This document shows, piece by piece, positions 1 through 8,693 of a stretch of 64,000 nt of DNA. Origin of the DNA: Actinomycetota bacterium (lineage in GTDB: Bacteria; Actinomycetota; Actinomycetes; Actinomycetales; Kineosporiaceae). Positions within the stretch are counted from its first letter, which is position 1; the number at the start of each line of letters is the position of its first letter. The stretch is taken from positions 1 through 64,000 of the forward strand of contig JAUPKQ010000146.1 of assembly GCA_030837345.1 (NCBI GenBank). The letters run 5' to 3'. Made by a program: the position numbers and the translations under genes. The notes below the pieces were generated by a model that was not told where the DNA came from, made no database searches, and saw only the letters and a list, made by a program, of their open reading frames with translations.

Positions 1-32
1 AGATCACGTGAAAAGTGGGGGTAAAGTGGGGT

Positions 33-51
33 CCCGAGCTGTTCGCTCGGG
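33..51 (-). terminator. Hairpin downstream of tRNA-Asn
   Basis: A perfect 7-bp stem (CCCGAGC/GCTCGGG) with a 5-nt loop lies 17 nt beyond the 3' end of the tRNA. On the minus strand it is followed by a short T-containing stretch. It probably ends or processes the tRNA transcript. Confidence 0.6.
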
Positions 52-68
52 CAAACCCACAGGTCAAG

Positions 69-141
69 CTCCCGCGACTGGACTCGAACCAGTAACCTGC
101 CGGTTAACAGCCGGACGCTCTGCCGATTGAGCTACGCGGGA
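69..141 (-). tRNA. tRNA-Asn (GTT anticodon)
   Basis: A 73-nt cloverleaf is readable on the minus strand. The acceptor stem TCCCGCG/CGCGGGA is a perfect 7 bp with G as discriminator base. The D-arm starts GCTCAATCGGCAGAGC, the anticodon loop reads CTGTTAA with anticodon GTT, and the T-arm contains GGTTCGAGTCC. CCA is not encoded, as is common in actinobacteria. I saw no integrase or att-like repeat beside it. Confidence 0.95.
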
Positions 142-214
142 TCGGCGAACTGCACTCTATCAAAACCTTCGGGCTCTGCTCGCCAGGGTTGCCGGACACC
201 GGCGTGGCACGCCG

Positions 215-751
215 TCAGACTCCCGGGGGCAGGCCCGCGTCGTCCCGGAGCCGGGCGCGGGCACGCTCGACGGCGGCGGCCACGTCGGGGTCGGTCATCC
301 GGACGCCGGGGGTGGGCGCGGCCTGGGTGAGGAGTGTCCCGTCGGCGGCCTTGCGCAGCGCCACCCTGACGGAGCGACCGCCCGGCACGGCGGCGTCCGC
401 GCTGGTCACGACCGAGGACCGGACCCGTTCGTGCACGACCTCGGGGAGGAAGGACTCCCCGGCGAGCTCCAGGGGGACCGGGTGGGGCCGGCCGATCCAC
501 CAGACGGCGAGCATTCCCGAGTCGCGGTCCCAGGCGACGTGGTCGACGTCCGTCCAGGAGCGGTCCAGACGGGTACCGGTCGGCAGCACGGCGCGAAGGC
601 CCGCGGGTGTCGCGACGGCCCACCCGGCCCCCACCAGGGACGACCAGGCGAGGACCCGGTCATCCACGGCCAGCCCGAGTAACTCGCGGGCCTCGTCGGG
701 CAGCGGCGGACGACGGCCCGTCCACACTCCGCCCCGCCGGAAGAGTCTCAT
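215..751 (-). CDS. Conserved actinobacterial hypothetical protein
   Basis: A 178-residue soluble protein with no signal peptide or membrane segment. It begins MRLFRRGGVWTGRRPPLP, and the middle holds a Trp-rich patch (DVDHVAWDRDSGMLAVWW, about residues 68-85) with alternating hydrophobic strands. The C-terminus is an Arg/Ala-rich helix. The layout resembles a short all-beta domain often annotated as hypothetical in actinomycetes. It lies between tRNA-Asn and the prepilin-like operon and reads on the same strand as both. I cannot assign a function. Confidence 0.7.
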   Translation of the reverse strand: MRLFRRGGVWTGRRPPLPDEARELLGLAVDDRVLAWSSLVGAGWAVATPAGLRAVLPTGTRLDRSWTDVDHVAWDRDSGMLAVWWIGRPHPVPLELAGESFLPEVVHERVRSSVVTSADAAVPGGRSVRVALRKAADGTLLTQAAPTPGVRMTDPDVAAAVERARARLRDDAGLPPGV

Positions 752-772
752 CCCGGAAGACTACGGCGAGCG

Positions 773-2983
773 TCACTCCCGGGTGGTCTCGCGCTGCTTG
801 AGAACCCCGCCCGACCCGTAGGCGGGCGGCGCGTTCCACTTCTGGCTGAAGGCGCCGCTGCACGAGTTCATGACGAGGCGTGACCAGTTGCCGGCCACCG
901 TGACCAGGTCGAGGCATCGGCCGTCGGAGCCGACGAGCGTGTACGAGGTCGTCCGGGAGCCGGTGTCATTGTTGGCGGTCCACCGTTGATCGGTCCGGTA
1001 CGAGCTGCACACCTCGGTGGTGACGTAGCCGCTCGGGGAGGACGGCAGGGTCAGGCAGTAGGTGGTGGCGGACGGGCTCGTCTGGAACTGGCGGCTGACC
1101 GTGTCCCAGATCCATCGCTGGTTCCAGGTGACGGGGTGGCTGGGGTCCTGCTTGCAGGGATAGGTGATGAGGTAGTCCCAGTTGACGTTCTGGTTCGTGA
1201 CGTCGAGACAGCGGCCGTACTCGTGGTAGTTGACGAACTGGAAGGTGCTCGCCCCCGCGGCCCCGGCGCCGACCGTCGGGTCGGGCGTCCAGGTGTGCGC
1301 GGACGAGCAGTTGACCAGGACGACGCGGGTCCCGGCCTGGCTGGGGTTCTGGCCTGCGAGGCAACGGCCCCACAGCCCGGTTCCGTCGGGCCGGAGGGCC
1401 TCGAACTGGCCGTTGTCGTTGTAGCTCCACTTCTGGCCGTTGCTGGCGTCGCACGCCTGGAAGGTCACCTCGGGGGTCGCGCTGCCGCCGAGCGGCCAGT
1501 AGGAGCGAGGTGCACGCGCGGTGACGGCGTTGCGGGCGCCGGCGTCGGTCGTCACCCCGGAGGTGAGGGAGGTGACCTCGCCGTCGGTCAGCTGACGGCT
1601 CCAGACGGCGGCGTGCGCCAGGGATCCGTTCCAGTAGTCGCTGGAGGGCGTGTTGGGCCAGGTTCCCCGTTTGCCCCATCCGAGGTGCCAGTACCCGGCG
1701 TACGCCTGCGCGGTCGTCTCCGGCCCGGAGGCGACGAGGGCGCCGTCGACGTAGAGCCGTTGCCCGGCCGCCCCCAGCGACGCGGTGACGGTGTGCCAGG
1801 CCCCGTTGTCGTAGCCGAGCGGCGAGCGCACCGTCTTCCGGCCGCCGTGGCTCACCCCGAAGGTGATGCGGCCGCTTGAGTCCATGTAGAGATGGCGGTC
1901 GTAGGTGTTCCCCGTAGTGTCGATCTTGTTGTTGTAGGAGAGGATCATGCCTTCGGCGGTCGTCTTGAACCGTGTGGTGACGGTGAACGGCGCCGGCCCG
2001 GGGTCCGGCTCGTTGAGGGTCGCGTTCATCCGGGCGTTCGATCCGTTGAGGCTGACGGCGGTGGAGCCGGAGAAGGGACCGGACGCCCCCGTGGTGACGT
2101 TGACGAGGTTCAGGTCGTTGTTCCGCGCCGTGACGACGTCGTCGCCCGGTTGCCCTCCGGTCGAGGCGTCGACGCACATGCCCCCCGACCCGGGAGCGGA
2201 CGAGCTCTGGGTGATGGCGAGGACCAGGCCGTAGTCGGCCCGGTAGGCGAACTGCTGCTCGACAGACTCGTCGTCGCAGGGCTGGAGCCTCAGCTGGTCA
2301 CCCGGGGAGGGGGTGACGGACGGCGCCGCCCAACAGAGGCCGGAGTTGCCGGCGATCGGCCCGCCGAGGGTCCCGGAGTCGGTCGCCTGGAACCCGTAGA
2401 CGACCTCGACCGCGCGGTTCCCCAAGGAGGAGGACATTCCGGCGCCGCCGGACCCCGTCGCCCTCGACTCGATGAGGGCGTACAACGGGGGCTCGGACGG
2501 ACCGGTGCCCGGGATGCATCCGAGGGCGTTGGACGCGCGCCACGCCTTGGTCTGACGGGCGGGGTCGATCGTGAAGTACCTGACGGTCACCGTGTAGCTG
2601 ACATCCGCGCCCGGGCCGCTGCCGCCGCTCATCGTCCCGGTGAGGGGGGACGCCGTGGTGTAGCACGGCAGCATCGTCAGGTCACCGATCAGGCCGAGCC
2701 CTGGTTGCGCGGACTTCGCCGAACGCAGTGCGCTCATCCCCGCCTGCAGGCCCGACTCGGCGGCGTGCAAGGTGCGGGCGGCCTTGGCCTCGTAGGCGGT
2801 GGGCACGGTGTCGCTCAGCACGACCCCGAGCAGGGCGGTCGACAGCATCATCGCGATGAGCATGCACATGACGACGAAGAGCATCGCCGCGCCGCTCTCG
2901 CCGTCCCGCCGGGCGAGCGCGCGGACGGCGACCCGGCGGCGGAGGGCCGGTCGCCACGCCGTCGGCGGAACCTGACGACTCAT
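773..2983 (-). CDS. PilX-like pilin-assembly protein with LamG and ricin-type lectin domains
   Basis: A 736-residue predicted surface protein. Residues about 30-57 form one hydrophobic helix preceded by Arg-rich sequence and followed by an Ala-rich amphipathic segment (YEAKAARTLHAAESGLQAG), as in PilX/minor pilin N-termini. Residues about 300-465 look like a LamG/concanavalin-like beta-sandwich (YVDGALVASG, GSLAHAAVWSRQLTDGEV). Residues about 500-720 carry several ricin-B-type repeats with GRCLD and paired Cys/QKW motifs; an earlier Cys-rich segment at about 210-290 may be another. The ATG overlaps the upstream gene's TGA (ATGA), so translation is coupled. By context it is a tip adhesin or secreted glycan-binding pilin. 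The binding target is unknown. Confidence 0.75.
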   Translation of the reverse strand: MSRQVPPTAWRPALRRRVAVRALARRDGESGAAMLFVVMCMLIAMMLSTALLGVVLSDTVPTAYEAKAARTLHAAESGLQAGMSALRSAKSAQPGLGLIGDLTMLPCYTTASPLTGTMSGGSGPGADVSYTVTVRYFTIDPARQTKAWRASNALGCIPGTGPSEPPLYALIESRATGSGGAGMSSSLGNRAVEVVYGFQATDSGTLGGPIAGNSGLCWAAPSVTPSPGDQLRLQPCDDESVEQQFAYRADYGLVLAITQSSSAPGSGGMCVDASTGGQPGDDVVTARNNDLNLVNVTTGASGPFSGSTAVSLNGSNARMNATLNEPDPGPAPFTVTTRFKTTAEGMILSYNNKIDTTGNTYDRHLYMDSSGRITFGVSHGGRKTVRSPLGYDNGAWHTVTASLGAAGQRLYVDGALVASGPETTAQAYAGYWHLGWGKRGTWPNTPSSDYWNGSLAHAAVWSRQLTDGEVTSLTSGVTTDAGARNAVTARAPRSYWPLGGSATPEVTFQACDASNGQKWSYNDNGQFEALRPDGTGLWGRCLAGQNPSQAGTRVVLVNCSSAHTWTPDPTVGAGAAGASTFQFVNYHEYGRCLDVTNQNVNWDYLITYPCKQDPSHPVTWNQRWIWDTVSRQFQTSPSATTYCLTLPSSPSGYVTTEVCSSYRTDQRWTANNDTGSRTTSYTLVGSDGRCLDLVTVAGNWSRLVMNSCSGAFSQKWNAPPAYGSGGVLKQRETTRE

Positions 2984-3621
2984 GCTCGTGCCACCTCCGT
3001 GCAGACACTGCTCCCGGACGCCCCGGTGAAGTTGCGGACCGTGAAGGCGCTGCTGCTGGACACCGAGGGCTGGCCGAGCTGCCTGACGAGCAGGTCGATC
3101 GTCACCACCGGCTTGGCATGGACGGAGTTGGCCTGGAGGACCACGAACGGAGGCCGGGTCGCCAGGTCGTTACGGACGTTGGACGCCACCGTCGTCCAGG
3201 TGCTCGGCGAGATCGTCAACGTGTCCCAGGACCTGCGCTGCAACTCACCGGAGGTCGACCGGTAGCGCCACTGGACGCAGGTCGAGGACTCCCCGGCTGC
3301 GACGGAGTCAGTGCGCATCTCCAGGTAGAGATCCGTCCCGACCTGGGTCGGCGTGTTGACGGACGACGCGAAGGCCGCCTGGCGGCCGAGGGAGTCCACC
3401 ACGGTGCGCAGTTCGCCGGTCGCCTTGCTCACCGAACCGGCCGTCGCGGTCGACTTCGTCATCATCATCACCACGGTCATGAACCCGGCGAGCAGCACCG
3501 CCATGATCGACATGGCGACGACGAGCTCGATCACGCTGGTCCCGCGGTCCGCTTCGCCCGCCCGCGGGGACGCGCCCCCGCGACCGCGCCCGGCCCGGAG
3601 GACCCCCCGCGCGGTCAGCAC
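2980..3621 (-). CDS. PilW-like prepilin-type protein
   Basis: A 213-residue protein. The start is the GTG overlapping the upstream stop (GTGCTGA); a much longer in-frame reading upstream is only the shadow of the preceding gene. A basic leader ends at Gly27, followed by T-S-V-I-E and a roughly 20-residue hydrophobic helix, which is the type IV prepilin cleavage pattern (G^xxxxE). The rest is a beta-rich globular part with two Cys (near STCVQW and SSVCTE) that could form a disulfide. It is the middle gene of a coupled three-gene set with PilV- and PilX-like proteins. Its role as a minor pilin is inferred. Confidence 0.8.
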   Translation of the reverse strand: MLTARGVLRAGRGRGGASPRAGEADRGTSVIELVVAMSIMAVLLAGFMTVVMMMTKSTATAGSVSKATGELRTVVDSLGRQAAFASSVNTPTQVGTDLYLEMRTDSVAAGESSTCVQWRYRSTSGELQRRSWDTLTISPSTWTTVASNVRNDLATRPPFVVLQANSVHAKPVVTIDLLVRQLGQPSVSSSSAFTVRNFTGASGSSVCTEVARA

Positions 3622-4547
3622 GTCCCCACCCTGACGGTGACGGTCGCCACGGCGGACTGCACGCCGCTGCTGCTCGTCAGCCGGTAGGAGAAGGCGTCGA
3701 CTCCGACGAACCCGCCGGTCGGGGTCAGTTTGCCGGTGCCGGAGGAAATGTCGTCCGTCAGGGTGCCGTGGGCCGGTGGAGAGACGATCGTCACCGGGTA
3801 CGCGCCCAGCGGGCCGGAGTCGTTGCCGAGGAGCGAGACGAGGACGGGCGACCCCGGCGCGGTACAGACCGTGTCGGGCGCCGCGACCGGGACCGTCGTG
3901 GACCGCAGGTTGAACAGCGGGTCGATGCTGGGGTCGACAAGGGCGGTCACCGTGTACAGACAGCTCCCTCCGGGGCAGCCGGACCGTTTCCAGGAGACCG
4001 CGACGACGACCCGGTACATCGTCGTCGCCGTCCCCGACACCTGGGTGGCCCGGTCGCAGATCCCGCCGGACGCCGGGAGGCGGCAGCTGCCGATGTAGGT
4101 CCGCACGACGTACCCCGTGCCGCCGTGGACGACGGCGGGGGTCGTCCCGTCGTCCGCCACCGGGGTCGTCAGCCCCGCGAGGGGGACGGCGAGCGTCGCC
4201 GAGCACCCGGACGCCGCCCACGCCTTGTCGGTCATGGAGAGATCCACACCCGCCGGGCGGTTGGCCCACTGTGTGTCGACCGCGGCCTGGGTGCGGCCGG
4301 AGAGGAGCGGAGTGCACCCGCTGGCCTCCGGCTGGGGCGACACCCCCCGGACCATCTCCATCGCCTGTGCCGCCACGGACGTCGCGAGCTGGCGGCGTTG
4401 CAGGTCGGACGAGCTGCGCATGCCTCCGACGAAGAACAGTCCCGTCGAGGTGGCGAGCACTCCGAGCACGGCCGTCGCGACGATCACCTCGACGAGGCTG
4501 AATCCGCCGTCGGGCCAGCGTCGTTCGGCACAGGCGGGAATGGACAC
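3615..4547 (-). CDS. PilV-like prepilin with C-terminal Ig-like domain
   Basis: A 310-residue protein with a GTG start. Cleavage is expected after Gly15 (DGG^FSLVE), giving mature Phe1 and Glu5, followed by a 22-residue hydrophobic helix; this is the class III signal peptide of type IV pilins. The C-terminal 90 residues (NDSGPLGAYPVTIVSPPAHG, then DAFSYRLTSSSGVQSAVATV) resemble tandem Ig/cadherin-like repeats found in adhesins. It is first in the operon, and its start lies 7 nt after a sigma-28-like -10 box, so the mRNA may be leaderless. No pilus assembly ATPase or major pilin gene is in the window. Confidence 0.8.
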   Translation of the reverse strand: MSIPACAERRWPDGGFSLVEVIVATAVLGVLATSTGLFFVGGMRSSSDLQRRQLATSVAAQAMEMVRGVSPQPEASGCTPLLSGRTQAAVDTQWANRPAGVDLSMTDKAWAASGCSATLAVPLAGLTTPVADDGTTPAVVHGGTGYVVRTYIGSCRLPASGGICDRATQVSGTATTMYRVVVAVSWKRSGCPGGSCLYTVTALVDPSIDPLFNLRSTTVPVAAPDTVCTAPGSPVLVSLLGNDSGPLGAYPVTIVSPPAHGTLTDDISSGTGKLTPTGGFVGVDAFSYRLTSSSGVQSAVATVTVRVGTC

Positions 4548-4554
4548 CCTCAGG

Positions 4555-4583
4555 CCGTCGCCCCCGCGCGGCGGGAACTTGAG
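4555..4583 (-). promoter_or_regulatory. Candidate sigma-28 (FliA/WhiG)-type promoter for prepilin operon
   Basis: Reading the minus strand, CTCAAGTTC at 4583-4575 is followed after 12 nt by GGCGACGG at 4562-4555. This fits a CTCA-N17-GxCGA layout, similar to flagellar sigma-factor promoters of motile actinomycetes. The same layout occurs before the chemoreceptor at 12116. The -10 match is only partial. Confidence 0.4.
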
Positions 4584-4699
4584 AGCCCGGGCGGGTGAAG
4601 CACCGGGTACGGGACGAACCCCACCCGTCCGGGCGACAGCCGTCCGGGCGGCACCCGTCCGGCCCCGTCGGCACGAAGCGGTGACGGCGGGTCAGGCGG

Positions 4700-6610
4700 T
4701 CAGCCGCCGGTGATGCGGTCGCGCAGGGCCCGGCGGTAGGACTCGGCGGCCATCAGATCGGCGAAGGCCTCCTCCGCCTCCGGTCCGGCCTGGTCGAGCC
4801 TCTGCACGCGGCTGTGGAGGTTGCCGATCACCCGGGTGACCTCGACCTCGGCGACCCGCAGGACCACCGACCACGCGTACCGGGCGAGCGCCTCGTCGGT
4901 GTCGGCGGGCAACGGCAGGACGGTGAGCTCGCTGACGATCTGGCGCACGGCGTCCGGGGCCGCCTCGGCGACGGCCTCCGCCCAGGCCGACGGCGTCAGG
5001 GACCGGGCGACGGCCATGCCGCCCGCTGCCCGGATGGCGTGGTGGACCGTGCGGTAGGCGGGGACCTCGAAAGCGTCCTCCCCGAGCGCGTCCGCGTCCT
5101 CGGCGGGCACGAGGTCCGGGACCTGGAGGAGACACTCCAGGGCCTCACGCTCGATCCTCGCCACGGGGTCCCTCGGGTCCGGACGACGCAGGCCGGCCGG
5201 GAGGGCCCCTTCCGGGTGATCTTCGTGGCCGGTCGCCCGGCCGCCGGAGGGGCCGGCGCCGGAGGAACGGACCGCGCGGGACGCCTGGGCCACGGCACGG
5301 CGGACCGGTTCTGCCTCCATCCCGAGCCACCCGGCGAGCATGCGGGTGTACTCCGGGCGGAGCGAGACGTCACGGATGCGGGCGACCCACGGAGCCGCGG
5401 CCCGAAGACCCGCGACCCGGCCCTCGGCGGTGTCGAGATCCAAGGTGGCGAGCGTCGACCTGATCGCGAACTCGACGAGGGGCTGCCGGGACTCCACGAG
5501 TTCGCGGACCGCCTCGTCGCCACGGGCCTGGCGCAGCTCGCACGGGTCCATGTTGTCCCGGGCGACGGCGATCGACGTCTGGGCGACGAACCGCTGGTCC
5601 TCCTCGAAGGCCCGCAGGGCCGCCTTCTGCCCGGCGGCGTCCCCGTCGAACGTGAAGACGACCTCGGCCCGGGCGTTGGAGCCGTCGTCCCCGATCAGGC
5701 GCCGCACGATGCGAATGTGATCGGCGCCGAAGGCGGTGCCGCAGGTGGCGACGGCGGTCTCGACCCCGGAGAGGTGACAGGCCATGACGTCCGTGTACCC
5801 CTCGACGACCACGACCTTGCGCAGACGGGCGACCTCTCTCTTCGCCAGATCCAGCCCGTAGAGGACCTGCGACTTCTTGTACAGGACGGTATCGGGCGTG
5901 TTGAGGTATTTCGCCTCGATCCGGTCGTCCTCGAACAGGCGTCGGGCACCGAAACCGACGACGTCGCCGGCGAGATCCCGGATCGGCCACACCAGCCGCC
6001 CCCGGAAACGGTCGTACAGTCCTCGCTGGCCGCGCCCGGCCAGTCCCGACGTCACCAGCTCGTCCTCCGTGAAGGCCCGGCCGCGCAGGTGACGCAGCAG
6101 AGCCTCCCCCGACCGGGGGGCGAACCCGACCCCGAAGCGCACCGCGGCGTCCCGGTCGAAACCGCGCTCGGCGAGGAACCGCCGGCCCGCGAGGGCGTCG
6201 GGCGAGGTGGCCAGCTGGTCGGCGTAGTACTCCGCGGCCGTCCGGTGCGCCTCGACCAGGCGCTGACGCTGCCCGACCTGCTCGCGGCGCGCGGGCCCGC
6301 GCCCGTCGTCGTCCTCGTACCGCAGGGAGTACCCGAGGCCGGCGGCCAGCCGCTCGACGGCCTCCGCGAAGGTCAGGTGGTCGATCCGCTGCAGGAAGGC
6401 GATGACGTCGCCGCCCTCGTCACACCCGAAGCAGTGCCACCGCCCGAGCGGCGGCCTCACGTTGAAGGACGGGGTCTTCTCGTCGTGGAACGGGCAGAGG
6501 CCCTTCATCGACCCGATCCCGGCGGCCTTCAGGGTGACGTGTTCCCCGATCACCTCCTCGATGTGCGTGCGCTCGCGGACGTGATCGACATCCTCCCGGC
6601 GGATCCTCAT
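4700..6610 (-). CDS. dnaG: DNA primase DnaG
   Basis: A 636-residue primase that makes RNA primers at the replication fork. The N-terminal CHC2 zinc finger has Cys39, His42, Cys60 and Cys63. The central RNA-polymerase/TOPRIM domain shows VVVEGYTDVMA and later FDGDAAGQKA (metal-binding acidic residues). A C-terminal DnaB-interaction region follows (about residues 470-636). Length is usual for the family. The gene starts back-to-back with the HAD-like gene on the plus strand and is separated by 152 nt from the prepilin operon. Confidence 0.97.
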   Translation of the reverse strand: MRIRREDVDHVRERTHIEEVIGEHVTLKAAGIGSMKGLCPFHDEKTPSFNVRPPLGRWHCFGCDEGGDVIAFLQRIDHLTFAEAVERLAAGLGYSLRYEDDDGRGPARREQVGQRQRLVEAHRTAAEYYADQLATSPDALAGRRFLAERGFDRDAAVRFGVGFAPRSGEALLRHLRGRAFTEDELVTSGLAGRGQRGLYDRFRGRLVWPIRDLAGDVVGFGARRLFEDDRIEAKYLNTPDTVLYKKSQVLYGLDLAKREVARLRKVVVVEGYTDVMACHLSGVETAVATCGTAFGADHIRIVRRLIGDDGSNARAEVVFTFDGDAAGQKAALRAFEEDQRFVAQTSIAVARDNMDPCELRQARGDEAVRELVESRQPLVEFAIRSTLATLDLDTAEGRVAGLRAAAPWVARIRDVSLRPEYTRMLAGWLGMEAEPVRRAVAQASRAVRSSGAGPSGGRATGHEDHPEGALPAGLRRPDPRDPVARIEREALECLLQVPDLVPAEDADALGEDAFEVPAYRTVHHAIRAAGGMAVARSLTPSAWAEAVAEAAPDAVRQIVSELTVLPLPADTDEALARYAWSVVLRVAEVEVTRVIGNLHSRVQRLDQAGPEAEEAFADLMAAESYRRALRDRITGG

Positions 6611-6784
6611 CGGCCGGTCCCCCGCGCACGGCGTGCCGGACCACGGGCACTTCGACGGCAGGGGGTCACGCCCGCGAGTCTAGGCCGTGGTCCGGACACG
6701 TCCCGTGGGCCCGGAACCCCTCCCCCGGCAGGTGACCGCCCAGAGCCCGGCGTGTACACGGGCGATAGCACGGCGTAGCGATAC

Positions 6785-7396
6785 GTGACCATTTTCCGTG
6801 TCTTCGTGAAACCCGGGCGGAGGTCGGACAGACTTCACGACGTGACACCCTTCGCCCCCACCGAGATCCCGGCCAACCGCCCGGTGTGGCTGCTCGATGT
6901 GGACGGTGTCGTCAACGCCAGGCACCCGGCCTGGGACCAGCCCTACGCCCAGGGCCACGCCTTCGTGGACGGTGTCACCTACCGGTTGCAGTGGGCACCC
7001 GCCCTCACCCGGTTCATCAAGTCGGTGCACAAACGACGCGCCGCGGAGGTGCGCTGGGCGACGACCTGGGTCGACCACGTCCACCAGGTCGAGAGACTGC
7101 TGCGGTTGCCGGCGTTCCACACCGCCTTCCGGGGCCTCGGGACCTCCCCCGCCGTCGGGGCGCCGGAGCGCAAACTGGAGGCGGCCCTCCATGTGGTCGA
7201 GGTCGAGCGGCGACCGCTGATCTGGACCGACGACGACGCGATCCCGATGGCCGGCGAGGACCGTCGCCGCCTGGAGGACGCCGGTGTCCCCATGCTGCTG
7301 CTCGCCCCCGATCCCTTCGAAGGCCTGACTCCCGCCCATCTGGAGGCGATCGAGGCCTTCCTCGCGACCGCGAGGGACCAGGCCGCCGCCCGCTGA
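6785..7396 (+). CDS. HAD-like domain protein
   Basis: A 203-residue protein with a HAD motif I-like segment (VWLLDVDGVVNA, nucleophile Asp in DVDGV) and a later acidic motif (IWTDDDAI). This matches the HAD-like domain found in Swiss-army-knife RNA-repair-type proteins, where it occurs as a stand-alone actinobacterial protein. Substrate is unknown. The start is uncertain: GTG at 6785 gives a 19-residue basic extension, while an in-frame GTG at 6842 begins just before the conserved part. It converges on dgt with a 4-nt gap. Confidence 0.75.
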   Translation: MTIFRVFVKPGRRSDRLHDVTPFAPTEIPANRPVWLLDVDGVVNARHPAWDQPYAQGHAFVDGVTYRLQWAPALTRFIKSVHKRRAAEVRWATTWVDHVHQVERLLRLPAFHTAFRGLGTSPAVGAPERKLEAALHVVEVERRPLIWTDDDAIPMAGEDRRRLEDAGVPMLLLAPDPFEGLTPAHLEAIEAFLATARDQAAAR

Positions 7397-7400
7397 GGGG

Positions 7401-8693
7401 TCAGGCTCCGCCGCCGGGCCAGCCGCTGGGCCGGCCGTCGGGATGCAGGTGCCGGTGCCACGCCCGGGCCCGCGCGTCCGTCAGGGACGAGATCTGGTCC
7501 ACGACCACCCGAAGGCGCGCGCCGTCGTCCGGGGCCTCGCGCCAGGAGGCGGCGAACACCGGGTCGAGGACGTCGGGTGACCGGTCGCCCACGGCGGCGA
7601 CGAGATCGGTGAGGATCTCCCGCTGCCGGGCGTAGACGGGCTGACGGCTCTCGACGGTCATCACCCAGACCACGGCGATGCCCTTGAGCACCGTGATCTC
7701 GGCGAGCGTCGGGCGGGGGACGACGACATCCGCTCCGTACCGGGTGAGCCGCCCGCCCCCGTACCGGGCCCGGGTCGCGGCCTCCGCCGCCCCCGTGAAC
7801 CGCCCGATCAGCTGGCTGGTCATGTTCTTCAGCGAGGCGAGGGCCCGGTGGCCTCCGTCGAACCGGTCGGCCCACGCGGGCATCGCGCGCAGCCGCTCCA
7901 GGGCCTCCGCGATCTCACCGTCGGCTTGATCCGGCAGGTACCAGGACCGTACCTTCTCGACGATCCGCGCGACCTCGTCCGCGTCACCCAGCGCCCGCGG
8001 GTCGAGATGACCTCCGACGATCGCGTCCTCGACGTCGTGGACGCTGTAGGCGACGTCGTCCGCGAGATCCATCACCTGTGCCTCGACGCACCGGCGGCCC
8101 GGAGGCGCCGGAGCCCGCAGCCACGCGAAGACGCCGGCGTCGTCGCGGTAGACACCGAACTTGCCCGCCGACGTTCCCTCCGGCCCCCCTCCCTGGGCCC
8201 ACGGGTACTTCGTGCAGGCGTCGAGACTGGCCCGGGTGAGGTTGAGCCCCGCCGGGCGGCCCTCCGGATCGACGGTCTTCGGCTCAAGGCGGGTCAGCAG
8301 GCGCAGGGTCTGGGCGTTGCCCTCGAAGCCGCCGATCCCGGCCGCGATCGTGTCGAGGACGGTCTCGCCGTTGTGCCCGAAGGGCGGATGCCCGAGATCG
8401 TGGGCGAGACAAGCGGTGTCGACGACGTCGGGGTCGCACCCGAGCATCTGGCCGAGCTCACGCCCGACCTGGGCGGCCTCCAGGCTGTGGGTGAGGCGGT
8501 TGCGGACGAAGTCGTCCGTCCCCGGCCCCACGACCTGGGTCTTCGCCGCGAGCCGCCGGAGCGCCGAGCTGTGGACGACGCGGGCCCGGTCCCGGACGAA
8601 GGCACCCCGGCGCGGGTCCTTGGGCGGCTCGGGGACCCACCGCTCGACGTCCGCGCCGGTGTACCCGCTCGCGGCCCCTGCCTCCTCAGCCAC
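7401..8693 (-). CDS. dgt: dGTPase-like HD-domain triphosphohydrolase
   Basis: A 430-residue protein of the deoxyguanosinetriphosphate triphosphohydrolase-like family, which splits dNTPs into deoxynucleoside and triphosphate. The HD metal site is complete: His69, then His98-Asp99 in ACLAHDLGHPPFGHNGE. The N-terminal region RRGAFVRDRARVVHSSALRRLAAKTQV is typical of this family. The start overlaps the end of dusB by 8 nt, so the two are probably co-transcribed, as commonly seen next to dnaG in actinobacteria. Confidence 0.93.
   Translation of the reverse strand: MAEEAGAASGYTGADVERWVPEPPKDPRRGAFVRDRARVVHSSALRRLAAKTQVVGPGTDDFVRNRLTHSLEAAQVGRELGQMLGCDPDVVDTACLAHDLGHPPFGHNGETVLDTIAAGIGGFEGNAQTLRLLTRLEPKTVDPEGRPAGLNLTRASLDACTKYPWAQGGGPEGTSAGKFGVYRDDAGVFAWLRAPAPPGRRCVEAQVMDLADDVAYSVHDVEDAIVGGHLDPRALGDADEVARIVEKVRSWYLPDQADGEIAEALERLRAMPAWADRFDGGHRALASLKNMTSQLIGRFTGAAEAATRARYGGGRLTRYGADVVVPRPTLAEITVLKGIAVVWVMTVESRQPVYARQREILTDLVAAVGDRSPDVLDPVFAASWREAPDDGARLRVVVDQISSLTDARARAWHRHLHPDGRPSGWPGGGA

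Noticed and set aside
69-141. tRNA-Asn as an integration site
   Set aside because: No integrase gene and no direct repeat of the tRNA 3' end found nearby.
4600-4680. Short CCGTCCGGG repeats upstream of the prepilin operon
   Set aside because: Imperfect, few copies, and readily explained by low-complexity GC-rich sequence.
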